The notes under the pieces: model-generated
What the model was told of the DNA's origin: nothing
The model's input: the letters and a program-made list of their open reading frames with translations, nothing else
Database searches by the model: none
Part shown: one piece after another, positions 25,784-36,000 of the stretch
Numbering within the stretch: position 1 is the stretch's first letter
Layout of the letters: the number at the start of each line of letters is the position of its first letter
Assembly: GCA_913056255.1 (NCBI GenBank)
Contig: CAJXLN010000001.1
Coordinates: 48,783-112,782 of the forward strand
Source: an uncultured Thermotogae bacterium
Lineage (GTDB): Bacteria; Thermotogota; Thermotogae; Mesoaciditogales; Mesoaciditogaceae
DNA length: 64,000 nt
Direction: 5' to 3'
Translations under genes and position numbers: made by a program

Positions 25784-26619
25784 AAAAAAAGACAAAACAT
25801 GCCTGGAGGGTTGTGATCGTAGAGATAGGATTGATATTGATGTCGTTAATAGTTCTTTTGCCGATATTACTTGCTATAACGATGAGTTTGAAAAGTTCAG
25901 GAGAGGTTTTTTCATATCCTCCAACCATTTTTCCAAATGGAATTCATTTTCAAAACTATTTGGAAGTTTTTCAAAAAGTCAATATGGGAAGATTTTTGCT
26001 TAACAGTTTTATCATAGCAATAACCATAACGGTGGGGAAAACGCTGTTTGGTATACTTTCTGGGTACGCCTTTGCCAATTTCAAATTCAAAGGTTCGAGC
26101 ATTCTCTTTGGTTTGCTTTTTATAAGCCTTTTTATGCCGGCAGAATTGCTGTTGATAGTGCCTTTGTTCAACTTGATGAGAACTCTTCATTGGGTCAACA
26201 CTTACTGGGCTCTAACGATTCCTTTTCTCGCCAGTGCAACTTCGACATTTTTAATGCGTCAGCATTTTTTGACAATTCCAAAAGAGTTAGAAGACGCTGC
26301 AAAAATCGATGGAGCAGGTCCCATGAAATTCCTTTTTCAGATACTCGTACCAATTTCAAAATCCATGATCGGTGCCGTTGCAGCGATCAACTTCGTTTAT
26401 GCCTGGAACTTGTACTTATGGCCGTTGGTCGTAACCAACAGTAACGACATGAAGACAGTTCAAATAGGTTTGAAGATGTTAATGAGCAATCAATCTAACA
26501 ACAATTGGGGAATAATCATGTCCGGAACTTTAATAGCACTTGCACCAACCTTGTTGCTCTTCTTCTTCGTTCAGAAGCTGTTCGTTAAAGGATTGGCTTC
26601 CAGTGGCTTAAAAGAATAA
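25780..26619 (+). CDS. ugpE: ABC transporter permease, UgpE type
   Basis: 279 residues, six membrane segments, with a strongly basic N-terminus (MKKKTKHAWR). EAA loop: PKELEDAAKIDGAGPMKFL near 165-185. It pairs with UgpA, overlapping it by four bases. No ATPase gene follows, consistent with use of the distant ugpC-type ATPase. Confidence 0.92.
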   Translation: MKKKTKHAWRVVIVEIGLILMSLIVLLPILLAITMSLKSSGEVFSYPPTIFPNGIHFQNYLEVFQKVNMGRFLLNSFIIAITITVGKTLFGILSGYAFANFKFKGSSILFGLLFISLFMPAELLLIVPLFNLMRTLHWVNTYWALTIPFLASATSTFLMRQHFLTIPKELEDAAKIDGAGPMKFLFQILVPISKSMIGAVAAINFVYAWNLYLWPLVVTNSNDMKTVQIGLKMLMSNQSNNNWGIIMSGTLIALAPTLLLFFFVQKLFVKGLASSGLKE

Positions 26620-26642
26620 TAAAAGAAAAAGTATAAGCGAGA

Positions 26643-27836
26643 TTGAAAAATTCAATAGTGTTTTCTATGAAAAATAAATTTCATTTGTATCATTTCTTTT
26701 CGAATAGCTTTTCAATCCTCATGTATTTGTTGATGTCCTCTGTCAATTCGATAGCCGCGCGATGGGGACTTTCTTTTATCACGATCGGACTTATCAACCT
26801 GGCAGGGGGGATTTCTTACATAAGTGCAAGTCTCTTTTTTGGAAGGTTAGGAGATCGCTTTGGTCACAAGAAAATTCTGATCATCGCAACTTTCTTTTTT
26901 TCTTTTTTCAACATCTTAGGATTTTTCTGGTCAAATACCGTTGAACTCTTCATTTTCAACATTGGTTTAAACGTTTTCTTTGGTATTTTTTACCCTCAAA
27001 TAGAAGGATTACTTTCGAAAGAAGAAAAGCTTCTGGGAATAGATCCTGCCAACACCATAAACCGTTTCACCATTTCATGGAGTAGTGGCAATGTATTGGG
27101 CATGGCCATGGGGCCTTTTTTGATAGTGAGGTTTCCCTACATTATTTTTTGTTATGGTATCACTTTAAGCCTGGCAAGCTATTTCATTCTTAAACGTGAT
27201 CTTTCAAAAAACGGAGAATCAATAGCGTTCTTTCCTTCTCAGAAACTGAAAAAACCGTCCAATAAGATAGATTTTCCAAGAATAAAACTTTACAGAAAAG
27301 TTTACAGAACAACTCTGGTCATGTCTGGACTCGTTTACGTTGCCGTTCTTTCGTTATTTCCAAAAGCCATAAGCATGAATGGTTTACCAATCGCTCTCAG
27401 CGGATTTATAGTTGTCGGGGCAAATATAGGTGTCTTTTTGACATTTATCCTTCTTGGAAGATTCAAAATTTGGGTAGGAAATCCCAAAATTGCCGGTCTT
27501 TTTATTCTTGCTTTCCCTTTGATGACTCTTTTTATTTTTTTCCCACCATCTATAGCAACATTTTTCGTGATATCACTTCTCGCTGGGGTGAGTTACGCTG
27601 TTCCATACACTTATGCCATATTTTACGGGCTGAACTCTCCTGACAAAGATCAGGGAAAGCAGGGCGGATTTCACGAAGCTATTATGGGTACGATGTGGGC
27701 TATAGGTCCTCTTTTAGGCGCACTGAGTATTCAGCTTTTCAACAGCATTATCGGTCTCGGCATTGCGGCAACTTTTCTTTCGGTAGTGATCCTTCTGATA
27801 CAAATTCGATTTGTAAAAATCACCAGATCTGTCTGA
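26643..27836 (+). CDS. MFS transporter
   Basis: About 397 residues and 12 hydrophobic segments; FFGRLGDRFGHKKILI between TM2 and TM3 is the MFS signature (GxLaDrxGrkr). Start uncertain: TTG 26643, GTG 26658 and ATG 26667 all lack a clear ribosome site. It lies 23 bp after ugpE and may be co-transcribed. There is a long polar loop before the second half (SQKLKKPSNKIDFPRIKLYRK). Substrate unknown; a sugar or drug carrier are equally possible. Confidence 0.82.
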   Translation: MKNSIVFSMKNKFHLYHFFSNSFSILMYLLMSSVNSIAARWGLSFITIGLINLAGGISYISASLFFGRLGDRFGHKKILIIATFFFSFFNILGFFWSNTVELFIFNIGLNVFFGIFYPQIEGLLSKEEKLLGIDPANTINRFTISWSSGNVLGMAMGPFLIVRFPYIIFCYGITLSLASYFILKRDLSKNGESIAFFPSQKLKKPSNKIDFPRIKLYRKVYRTTLVMSGLVYVAVLSLFPKAISMNGLPIALSGFIVVGANIGVFLTFILLGRFKIWVGNPKIAGLFILAFPLMTLFIFFPPSIATFFVISLLAGVSYAVPYTYAIFYGLNSPDKDQGKQGGFHEAIMGTMWAIGPLLGALSIQLFNSIIGLGIAATFLSVVILLIQIRFVKITRSV

Positions 27837-27937
27837 ATTTTAATTTCATAGGGGCAATAGATGATCTGTAAATTGTGGTAAAATTCATTGATGATGAAAA
27901 ATTTCTCATCCAATCAACTGAACAAAAAGGAGGAACC

Positions 27938-28324
27938 ATGAAAACACCACGCGTTGCTTTGATAGCACACGATAAGAAAAAAATCGATATGATCATGTTC
28001 GTTAAAGAAAATATAGAAGTGCTTTCAAAATGTGATCTCTACGCGACGTACACAACCGGTAGCATCATAGAAGACAAACTGAAATTGAATATAACTAAAA
28101 TGCTTTCCGGTCCAATGGGAGGTGATCTTCAGATAGGTGCGATGATAGCCTCTTCTAAAATGGATTACGTCTTTTTTCTGAGGGATCCCCTTACCGCTCA
28201 GCCGCATGAGCCTGATGTCTCCGCTTTGCTAAGAGTGTGCGATGTTCACAACATCCCACTTGCAACCAATATGGCGAGTGCAGAAGCAATGATAAAAGAG
28301 ATAGCTATGGAAATTGAAAATTGA
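27938..28324 (+). CDS. mgsA: Methylglyoxal synthase
   Basis: Converts dihydroxyacetone phosphate to methylglyoxal, a bypass that frees phosphate when triose phosphates build up. 128 residues from ATG 27938, four bases after AGGAGG. Motifs: [28 protein letters not shown] with the catalytic Asp in GGD, and [20 protein letters not shown] with the phosphate-binding His. The stop overlaps the TTG start of cca. Located near Ugp uptake genes, which would supply triose phosphate; the link is inference. Confidence 0.94.
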   Translation: MKTPRVALIAHDKKKIDMIMFVKENIEVLSKCDLYATYTTGSIIEDKLKLNITKMLSGPMGGDLQIGAMIASSKMDYVFFLRDPLTAQPHEPDVSALLRVCDVHNIPLATNMASAEAMIKEIAMEIEN

Positions 28325-29397
28325 AAAGAATACCTGAAATTTTAATCTCTTCTCTCGAAAATCTCTATCTCGTTGGTGGAGCCGTGAGGGACCTTGCATC
28401 AGGACTTGAACCCCAAGAGTACGATTTGATAACCACAACTCCACTCGAAAAGATCAACTTAAAAACCTTTGCAGAATCGAATAACGGTCAAACGGTTGGA
28501 ATTCATTTGAAAGGTATGAAATACGACATCTCACATTATTCTTCTCTGACTGAAGATTTAGAACGGCGTGATTTTACGATCAATTCAATGGCTCTGCCAG
28601 TGAAAAAAAATGGAACGGTATCTCTTGAAGAGATGGTTGATCTGTGTGGTGGATTAAGCGATCTCAAGTTGAATCTTCTCAGATCATTCAAGCCTTACGA
28701 TAACCTTTTCTCAGATCCCGTAAGAGTCGTAAGAGGCTTGAGATTCATCTCCGAATATGGCTTTGACGTTGAACACAACACAATGGATGCCATGAAGAAC
28801 AGTCTTAAGATTGTAGACAAAGTGTCGCGTGAACGTATTTTTCCTCCATTGAATAAATTCGTGGAAGGGCGATATTTTCAAAAGGCTGCAAAAATCGCCG
28901 CGGAGATCGGATTCGACAAACGCCTTTTCGTTCCGCTGGAGAACATCGATGTCATTGAATCTCTAAATCCCCCTTGCAGGTGGCCTGCAATTTTCTTGAA
29001 AAAAATGGATGTTTTCAACAAGTTCATCGATGCGGTATTCCCACCCAGGCGTTTGATCAGATGGATAACACGCTTGATAGGTTTTTTTGAAGAGGTGCAA
29101 CACGAAAGGTTTGGATGGACCGTAAGGATATCTGAAGATGAAATTAACTGCCTTCTTTCTCTTTTGAAAGCTTTTAAAATGGACAGTGACATGGTTGAGA
29201 GGTATGCACGATCAAATCTCGCCGTTACACCCAAAGACCTGGTATTCATTGGTGTAAGGGGACGTGAAATATCAATGATAATGACCGAAATATGGAAAAG
29301 AGTCCTCACTTTGAAAATCTCAAATGAAAGGAACGATTTGTTAAAATTAGCTCATAAACTATTCGAGGAGGATGAAAAGACATGGAAGAAAATTTGA
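28321..29397 (+). CDS. CCA-adding-type tRNA nucleotidyltransferase (short form)
   Basis: Class II nucleotidyltransferase. 358 residues, TTG start overlapping the mgsA stop. Head: LVGGAVRD at 17-24 and QEYDLITTT at 32-40, where the usual metal-binding D-x-D reads E33-Y-D35. Next are [11 protein letters not shown] and [17 protein letters not shown] (RNA/nucleotide-selection helix). No HD domain. The C-terminal half is poorly conserved. It may add CCA, or only CC or A, or act as a poly(A) polymerase. The tRNA-Ser here encodes its CCA, so a repair role would suffice. Confidence 0.82.
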   Translation: MKRIPEILISSLENLYLVGGAVRDLASGLEPQEYDLITTTPLEKINLKTFAESNNGQTVGIHLKGMKYDISHYSSLTEDLERRDFTINSMALPVKKNGTVSLEEMVDLCGGLSDLKLNLLRSFKPYDNLFSDPVRVVRGLRFISEYGFDVEHNTMDAMKNSLKIVDKVSRERIFPPLNKFVEGRYFQKAAKIAAEIGFDKRLFVPLENIDVIESLNPPCRWPAIFLKKMDVFNKFIDAVFPPRRLIRWITRLIGFFEEVQHERFGWTVRISEDEINCLLSLLKAFKMDSDMVERYARSNLAVTPKDLVFIGVRGREISMIMTEIWKRVLTLKISNERNDLLKLAHKLFEEDEKTWKKI

Positions 29398-29657
29398 TGG
29401 AAAAATACGTTAAGGCTGTTCAATCAGCTGTCCGACAAGCACCGATTAAAAAAGGAGAAAGCGTAGATGTTTCGGATCTGTGGGTGATAACTTCCCTCCC
29501 AAAAGATCTCATAATAGAATGTCTTAAATCTTTTGATGTAAAGATCCCTTCGAATATTCATAGCATTACCAACAGGGGAAGAATCGTGGTAAAAAATCCA
29601 AATTATTCTCGCAATGCTAAGAAAGAAAACGAAAGTTCAGAGGACTTTGGTATTTAA
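29382..29657 (+). CDS. Small conserved-looking protein, unknown function
   Basis: 91 residues, ATG after GAGGAGG, overlapping the end of the nucleotidyltransferase by 16 bp. The middle (SVDVSDLWVITSLPKDLIIECLKSF) has the look of a helix-turn-helix or winged-helix fold; the C-terminus is polar and likely disordered (NAKKENESSEDFGI). No family recognised. Translation coupling makes a real gene likely. Confidence 0.65.
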   Translation: MEENLMEKYVKAVQSAVRQAPIKKGESVDVSDLWVITSLPKDLIIECLKSFDVKIPSNIHSITNRGRIVVKNPNYSRNAKKENESSEDFGI

Positions 29658-29680
29658 AACAACTGTGTTCTATCGAAAGC

Positions 29681-29947
29681 CTATTGTTCACGTTTTTCCT
29701 TAACATCTGAGATCCTTTTTTTCCCACGTTTGAACAGAAAGATAGAAAGTCCCACCAGAGAAACCACGATAATGGCAACGATGATCATTTTGAAAAGGTT
29801 TTGAGATGGGGGCATTTTCCACAATGCGAATTCTGAATAAACCAACAACGAGACTAACAACCAAATAACGACTTGTGCAAGTAACACCGATACTATGTAT
29901 ATTGCATCTGCCTGAATTTCTACGTTGTCATTGTTATCTCTTTTCAC
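29681..29947 (-). CDS. Two-helix membrane protein, unknown function
   Basis: 88 residues. GTG start overlaps the end of nfi by 14 bp. Two clear membrane segments (AIYIVSVLLAQVVIWLLVSL and MIIVAIIVVSLVGLSIFLF), then a basic tail KRGKKRISDVKEKREQ. It is the last gene of the long minus-strand run and convergent with the gene at 29382. Function unknown. Confidence 0.65.
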   Translation of the reverse strand: MKRDNNDNVEIQADAIYIVSVLLAQVVIWLLVSLLVYSEFALWKMPPSQNLFKMIIVAIIVVSLVGLSIFLFKRGKKRISDVKEKREQ

Positions 29948-30614
29948 TCAGATCCACCTCTTTTTTCAATTTCTTTGTGTAGAGATCCGCTATACGTGTG
30001 GGCTCTGGCAACCTGTAACCTTTGCATGTTTTTAGTGTGTACTCCACACAATCTTCTAAATCAACATAGTTGCCTGGGGAAACAAACAAGGGTTTCACGT
30101 TGTCTTTAGTTCTTAAAACTACTCCCACTTTTTTATCTTCAGCGTACAGATATTCGAAGCTTCCACGCACCAGTCCAGGCATTTTGTAAGATCCGTAAAG
30201 ATGTGACTTTGCCACACCGATAGAGGGCTTTTTCAAGTTCAGCGCCATATGTGCGGCTAATCCAAGCCCTCTTGGATGTGCAATACCTTGACCATCGAAA
30301 AAAAGGAGATCAGGATCGTTATCCAAAAGTGAGTAAACCTTTTCTATTGATGGCCCTTCTCTGAAGCTCAAGAGACCAGGAATGTACGGAATATCCACTT
30401 CTTTTGTCACCCACTTCATTTCCACTATTTCAAGCTCTGGATATTTCAAAACCACTCCAACTGCAAGAGCTGTATGTTTGTTTGGAAATGAGAGATCGAA
30501 TCCCGCAACGAGTCTGGGAACATCCCTCAGTTTTCTCAACCTTATCTTTGAAGAGAGCTCACGTTGAAGTGCTACCAGATCCGATACTTTTACGATATCC
30601 AACTTATCGCCCAT
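29934..30614 (-). CDS. nfi: Endonuclease V
   Basis: Cuts DNA (and RNA) next to inosine, product of adenine deamination, a frequent lesion at high temperature. 226 residues. Catalytic acids visible: Asp40 (AGFDLSF), Glu86 (SFREGP) and Asp107 (FFDGQGIAHPRG), corresponding to D43, E89 and D110 of the Thermotoga maritima enzyme. The wedge motif PYIPG lies at 76-80. Start overlaps the previous gene by 25 bp. Confidence 0.95.
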   Translation of the reverse strand: MGDKLDIVKVSDLVALQRELSSKIRLRKLRDVPRLVAGFDLSFPNKHTALAVGVVLKYPELEIVEMKWVTKEVDIPYIPGLLSFREGPSIEKVYSLLDNDPDLLFFDGQGIAHPRGLGLAAHMALNLKKPSIGVAKSHLYGSYKMPGLVRGSFEYLYAEDKKVGVVLRTKDNVKPLFVSPGNYVDLEDCVEYTLKTCKGYRLPEPTRIADLYTKKLKKEVDLSEKR

Positions 30615-31213
30615 CGCAAATGTTTGTAAGGTTGACCGGTGGCTGACGAGGCCACCCTCATCACGACTATGTCACGCTCTTCGTTTTTTCCATTATCAAA
30701 TTCGAGGTTGACCTTCAATTTATAAGCTGAAAATTGTGGGAGGCCTTTCCGTGTTGAAAGCATGGTTTGAATAGTCGCAATGTTGTAGTTGTCAAGATTT
30801 GAATTTATTTTTTTGTAATCAGCATCTTTAACATACCCGTCTTTTTTCAGTATTTCGGCAGATTTGGAACTCACAAAGGCGTACTTTGAGAATAAAGAAT
30901 TCAAATCATCTTTATTTAGCACAGATTTTTTCAAGATTTTGACATTCACAACTTTTCGGTCAAAATGCGTGTACCAAAAGACTTTTGAAATTTCTTTAGG
31001 CGTTAAATTTTTGTTGAATATCCCATATGTTCCCGCAGTTATGAGTGCATTGGTGTATATCGGATCTAAAGACTCTATGCTGCAATTTTGTCCAGACATG
31101 AGTGTGCTAACGACGACTTTGTTCATGTTGTCTCTCGAAGAGAATGTGTACCACATCACGGCTGCTGCTGCTATGAGAGCGATCAATATCTTCAGTTCGA
31201 TAGAAAACTTCAA
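30590..31213 (-). CDS. Membrane-anchored protein of unknown function
   Basis: 207 residues, TTG start overlapping the lepA stop, after AAAGGAGGAC. One N-terminal anchor (IELKILIALIAAAAVMWYTF) with the rest outside. The exported part is mixed alpha/beta with GTYGIFNKNLTPKEISKVFW and a late segment KVNLEFDNGKNEERDIVVM. No family recognised; the context (lepA upstream, endonuclease V downstream) gives no clear clue. Confidence 0.7.
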   Translation of the reverse strand: MKFSIELKILIALIAAAAVMWYTFSSRDNMNKVVVSTLMSGQNCSIESLDPIYTNALITAGTYGIFNKNLTPKEISKVFWYTHFDRKVVNVKILKKSVLNKDDLNSLFSKYAFVSSKSAEILKKDGYVKDADYKKINSNLDNYNIATIQTMLSTRKGLPQFSAYKLKVNLEFDNGKNEERDIVVMRVASSATGQPYKHLRWAISWIS

Positions 31214-33027
31214 TTTTTGTCCTCCTTTCCGATACTTAAAATCGATAGAAAAGCTTTTTTGGGAACCTCCACATTACCAAGCATTCTCATTTTTTTCTTC
31301 CCCTCTTTTTGTTTTTTTAGAAGTTTCATCTTTCTCGTTATATCTCCACCATAACATTTAGCGATCACGTCTTTCCTGTAAGCTTTAACGGTAGCACGTG
31401 CGATTATTCTACCATGCACAACGGCTTGAACAGGTATTTCGAATTGATGTCTCGGTATCTGCTCAGCGATTTTCTCAACCAACGATTTTGCGATCTTGTA
31501 GACTTTTTTTTCATGAACGATTATGCTGAGTGCTTCTACAGGTTCTCTGTTTATAAGGATCCCGACTTTTACGAGTTTTGATTGTCTGTAATCAGCGATT
31601 TCATAATCCATTGATGCGTATCCATGACTGATAGCCTTGATCTTATCGAAAAAATCGAAAATCATCTCAGCCATTGGCATTTTGAAATTCAAAGCCACTC
31701 TGTTTCTACCAGCATTGTTGGTAGATACGAAATCACCGCGCTTTTCGTTTTGAATAAACCCAACTATTGCTCCCATCGAATCTGTGGGCGTTATGATCGA
31801 CAGATCAACGTAAGGCTCATGAATCTCGACGTATTCTCCCTCATTGGGCATTTTTGCGGGATCCGTGATCTGTTTAACTTCTCCATTCTCCATAACCAAT
31901 TTGTAAACGACATTCGGTGCCGTAGCGATCACGTCTAAATTGAATTCACGTTCAAGACGTTCTACCACTATCTCCATATGCAAAAGGCCAAGAAAGCCAC
32001 ACCTAAAACCAAACCCTAAAGCCGATGAGTTATCAGGTTCGTATGTGAAAGCGGCATCGTTAAGCTTAAAACGCTCCAACCCTTTTCGAAGATTATCATA
32101 ATCCTTTGGATCGGATGGATAAAGTCCCGAATATACCACTGGTTTTGCCTCTTTGTAACCGGGAAGAGGCTCGTCAGCGGGATCATTTGCCAGCGTTATC
32201 GTATCGCCTACACGTGCTTGATTTGCCTCTCTCATGGAAGCGGCAATGTATCCAACCTCTCCAGCAGAAAGACTGTCCACCGGAACCATTTCGGGGACAA
32301 ATATTCCAACTTCTATTACCTCATGTTTTGCACCAGTTGACATCATCTGAATGAGATCTCCGGTGGAGACTCGGCCTTCGAAGATCCTCACATGTGCTAC
32401 CACACCTTTGTAAAGATCGTAATTCGCGTCGAATATGAGAGCGCGCAATTTCCCGCTTATATCACCCGATATCGCCGGTATTCTATGAACTATCTCTTCC
32501 ATGAGCTCTGGCACTCCTTGACCGGTTTTTGCGCTGATCAAAAGAGTCTCTTCAGGTTTTATTCCAAGAGTATCGTACAGTTCTTTCTGAGTTTCCTCAA
32601 CATTTGCGTTTGGCATATCTATTTTGTTTATAACCGGTATGATCTCCAGATTATTTTCTATGGCAAGATACGCATTTGCCACAGTCTGTGCTTCAACTCC
32701 TTGAGATGCATCGACGAGCAAAATCGTCCCTTCACAAGCCGCAAGACTTCTCGAAACTTCATAGGAGAAATCCACATGTCCTGGGGTATCTATGATGTTG
32801 ATCTCGTACGATTTTCCATCTTTTGAATCGTACATAACTTTAACGGGTTGCGCCTTTATTGTTATACCACGTTCCTGTTCTATATCCATGGTATCGAGAT
32901 ATTGGGAATGCATTTTTCTCATTTCGACGGTATGTGTAAGTTCAAGTATCCTATCGGCTAAAGTGGATTTCCCGTGATCTATGTGCGCGATGATCGATAT
33001 GTTTCTTATAAGGGATCTGTCATACAT
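31210..33027 (-). CDS. lepA: Elongation factor 4 (LepA)
   Basis: Ribosome-associated GTPase that back-translocates stalled ribosomes. 605 residues from ATG 33027, seven bases after GGAGG. G1 AHIDHGKST near 15-23, switch region ERGITIKAQ, G3 DTPGHVDF, G4 NKID, G5 SAKTG. The LepA C-terminal domain ends with RKDVIAKCYGGDITRKMKLLKKQKEGKKKM, characteristic of the family. Starts right at the end of smc. Confidence 0.98.
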   Translation of the reverse strand: MYDRSLIRNISIIAHIDHGKSTLADRILELTHTVEMRKMHSQYLDTMDIEQERGITIKAQPVKVMYDSKDGKSYEINIIDTPGHVDFSYEVSRSLAACEGTILLVDASQGVEAQTVANAYLAIENNLEIIPVINKIDMPNANVEETQKELYDTLGIKPEETLLISAKTGQGVPELMEEIVHRIPAISGDISGKLRALIFDANYDLYKGVVAHVRIFEGRVSTGDLIQMMSTGAKHEVIEVGIFVPEMVPVDSLSAGEVGYIAASMREANQARVGDTITLANDPADEPLPGYKEAKPVVYSGLYPSDPKDYDNLRKGLERFKLNDAAFTYEPDNSSALGFGFRCGFLGLLHMEIVVERLEREFNLDVIATAPNVVYKLVMENGEVKQITDPAKMPNEGEYVEIHEPYVDLSIITPTDSMGAIVGFIQNEKRGDFVSTNNAGRNRVALNFKMPMAEMIFDFFDKIKAISHGYASMDYEIADYRQSKLVKVGILINREPVEALSIIVHEKKVYKIAKSLVEKIAEQIPRHQFEIPVQAVVHGRIIARATVKAYRKDVIAKCYGGDITRKMKLLKKQKEGKKKMRMLGNVEVPKKAFLSILSIGKEDKN

Positions 33028-33029
33028 CT

Positions 33030-36000
33030 TCAAGCCTCCGCATTCGTTTCGGAAAATTCAGAAATCTCCACTGGTATGACAGTAGAAGAACCATTTACCA
33101 TTGTTATACCGTAGAGTGTGTCTGCTTTTTCCATGACGATCTTGTTATGACTCATGATCAAAAAGTTCGAACTTTTTGAATACTCACCCAGCAAATTCAC
33201 AAATCTTTGGGTGCTGAAATCATCAAGAGCTGCATCCACTTCATCGAGTATGTAGAAAGCACTTGGAGTTATCATGAGAAGTGAGAATATCAATGCAAGC
33301 CCAACAAGTGATCTTTCGCCTCCAGAGAGTGCGTACAGCCTTTGAACGCGTTTACCCGGAAGTTTTATGTTTATCTCCACAGGAGAATTAAGGACATCGC
33401 CATCTCCCATAAAAGAAAGATATCCACTTCCTTCCATGAAAAGAATTGAAATCATTTTTTTGAAATTCTCGTTTATTTTATCAAGAGTTTGGATCAAAAG
33501 TAGTCTGGCCTCTTCATCTGTGCGTTTGATCACGTCTTCAAGGGAAGAGTAGGATTTTTCAAGATCGCTTCTTTGTGTCATGAGGTCGTTGTACCTCTTT
33601 TCAACAGTTTCGTACTCTTCTATCGATGAAAGATCAACAGAACCAAGGAACTTCATTTTTCGTTTGTAATCTTCTATTTCTGAAGCGAGTGTTTGAAGTT
33701 CTTCCTCATTCACGATCTGTGCTTCATCCTTGGAACCGCCAGCCTCGATCAATTCTCGTAGTGAATCTTCAACGGAAGAATCAAGAGAAACTTTTTCCAG
33801 ATCAAGTGTATGCAATTCTTCTCTGAATCTTTCCAACTTCTTGCGCCTGCTGTTGACTTCTTTTTCGAGTTCTTCGAGCTTCTTGAGAGTCTCATTTCTG
33901 CTACCCTTTGAGTTTTTGGATCGCCTGAACAACTCTTCCATATCATTACGTACAGAAATCAAATCATTTTCCGCGGCTTCAAAACGAACCTTAGCCTGTT
34001 TTATGTCTTTTGTTATCTCTTCCAACTTCACGTTTGTTTTTACGATCTCAGTGTCTATTTCATCGACGCGATTCGACAACCTTGAAAATTCTTTTCTGTA
34101 CCCGGATAAGCGCTCAGAAATCGAGTTGATCTTCATCTTCAGATCTATCATTTCTTCCTGTAATTTTTCTATTTCCTGACGCCTTCGTAGACTTTCAGTT
34201 GAATCACCCTCGAGTTTATTTTCCAATTCTGAACTTTCAAGATCGATCTCTTCGATTCTTTTTTCAGAACTATCAACTATCATTTTGCCCTTTTCGATCC
34301 TTCTCGTGTAATCTTTTTTGAACTTTTCAAGTTCTCTCACTTCTTTTTGAAGAGATGCGAGTTGTGCGAGCAATCTTTCTCGATCGTTACGAGAATTGTT
34401 GAGTGCCAGATTTTCTTTAAGAAGAGCACGCTCCATGTCGTTTTTTTCTTTGAATGCGATCTCTCTACTCACTTCCATATTCGCCAATTCAGCATCTATC
34501 GCTTTCAATTCCGTGGATATTTTTATGATCTTCGATTCTGTATCGTCGAGAAGACGCTTGTGAGAAACGAGATCGGTGCGTTCGGCACTTCCACCAGTTA
34601 TCGTTCCAGAGGATGCGACTAATTGTCCATCGAGACTCACAATTCTCGAACGGAAATCCCTTCTTTTTTTCAACGATATGGCATGCTCAAGAGTTTCAAC
34701 TATCAGATCTCCTCTGAAGAGAAAATTCACGAGTCTTTCGTATCTCCTGGAAGCTTTGACAAGCTTGAACGCATATCCTATCATACCAGGTGCAGACATG
34801 ATTGAAGCTTCCATAGAAGGTTCCCTTAGATCCACGATATCCAACGGTATGAACGTTGCTCGACCGGCATTCGCTCGCTTCAATATTTCCACGCATTGCC
34901 TCGCCACATTTGAGTTTTCTACAACTACATTCTGCGCGCGCCTACCAAGAAGAACTGATACGGCCATCTCTACATCCTTTGGAATGTCTATCAGGTTGGC
35001 AACGACATCTACCAACCCCTCGATGTGAGTGGCCATAACGGTTCTCACGGCCCGAGAGTATCCCACGTACTCTTCAATGTTACGCTTCAATATCTCCCGT
35101 GTAGAGCTCAATTTCATTCTCTCAGAATTGAGAGAATCCCGATTTTTCCTGAGTGTCTCGATGGTTCTCTCGATCTCTTTGCGTTTATCATCAAGTTCGT
35201 TCAACTTTTCGTTGTGTTTTTCAACTGTATCGACGGCTTGTGACTCTTCGGAAGTCACATTGTCAAGATCTTTCTGAAGATCTTCTCCTTTCGTTCTTTT
35301 TTCGATTATCTGGGATTCAACGACTTCAAGCCGTTGAGTGAGATCCTTAACGCTCTCCATAGCTTTGTCTCTTGCCACTTCCAAAGAGTTACGCTCTTTC
35401 GTTAATTTGGATATTCTTAATTCGATTTCGGTACGTTTCCTTTCACTTCGACTGATTTCTTCAGTTTTATCGGAGTAGGTATTTTCGAGTTTTTTGAGTT
35501 GAGATAAGAACTTTTCCTTTTCCTCTTCGAGACTGCTTATCAGCCTCTTCAACTCTTCGAGTCTTTCGAAATTCCTGTCCAATTCCGAACTCATTGAATC
35601 TTTTTTCGTTACGAATTCCACGTAATTGGATCTGTTTTTCGAAAGCACAGAAGAGTACATTTCTTTTAAGTTGGATAAAGTTTTCTCACGTTCACGATAC
35701 TCTTCAAGCTCACTCTCAAATCTCTTTATTTCTTCTTCCTCATCAGAAGACAATTCTTTCAATTCAGAGGTTTGAATCTCAAGATCGAAAAGTTCTTTTT
35801 GTAGCGTTTCCACGGTTTTCGATATTTCATTCATTTTCCCTTCAACTTCTTTTAATTTAGCGGAATTCATGAAGAAAAAGTGGCCGAAATATCTTCTTTT
35901 TCTTATTTTAAGAGCTTCCTCATATTCCATGTACCTCTTAGCACGTTTGGACTTGAGATTGAGGGATCTCATGGTTCGCTCTATTTCTAAGATCACGTCG

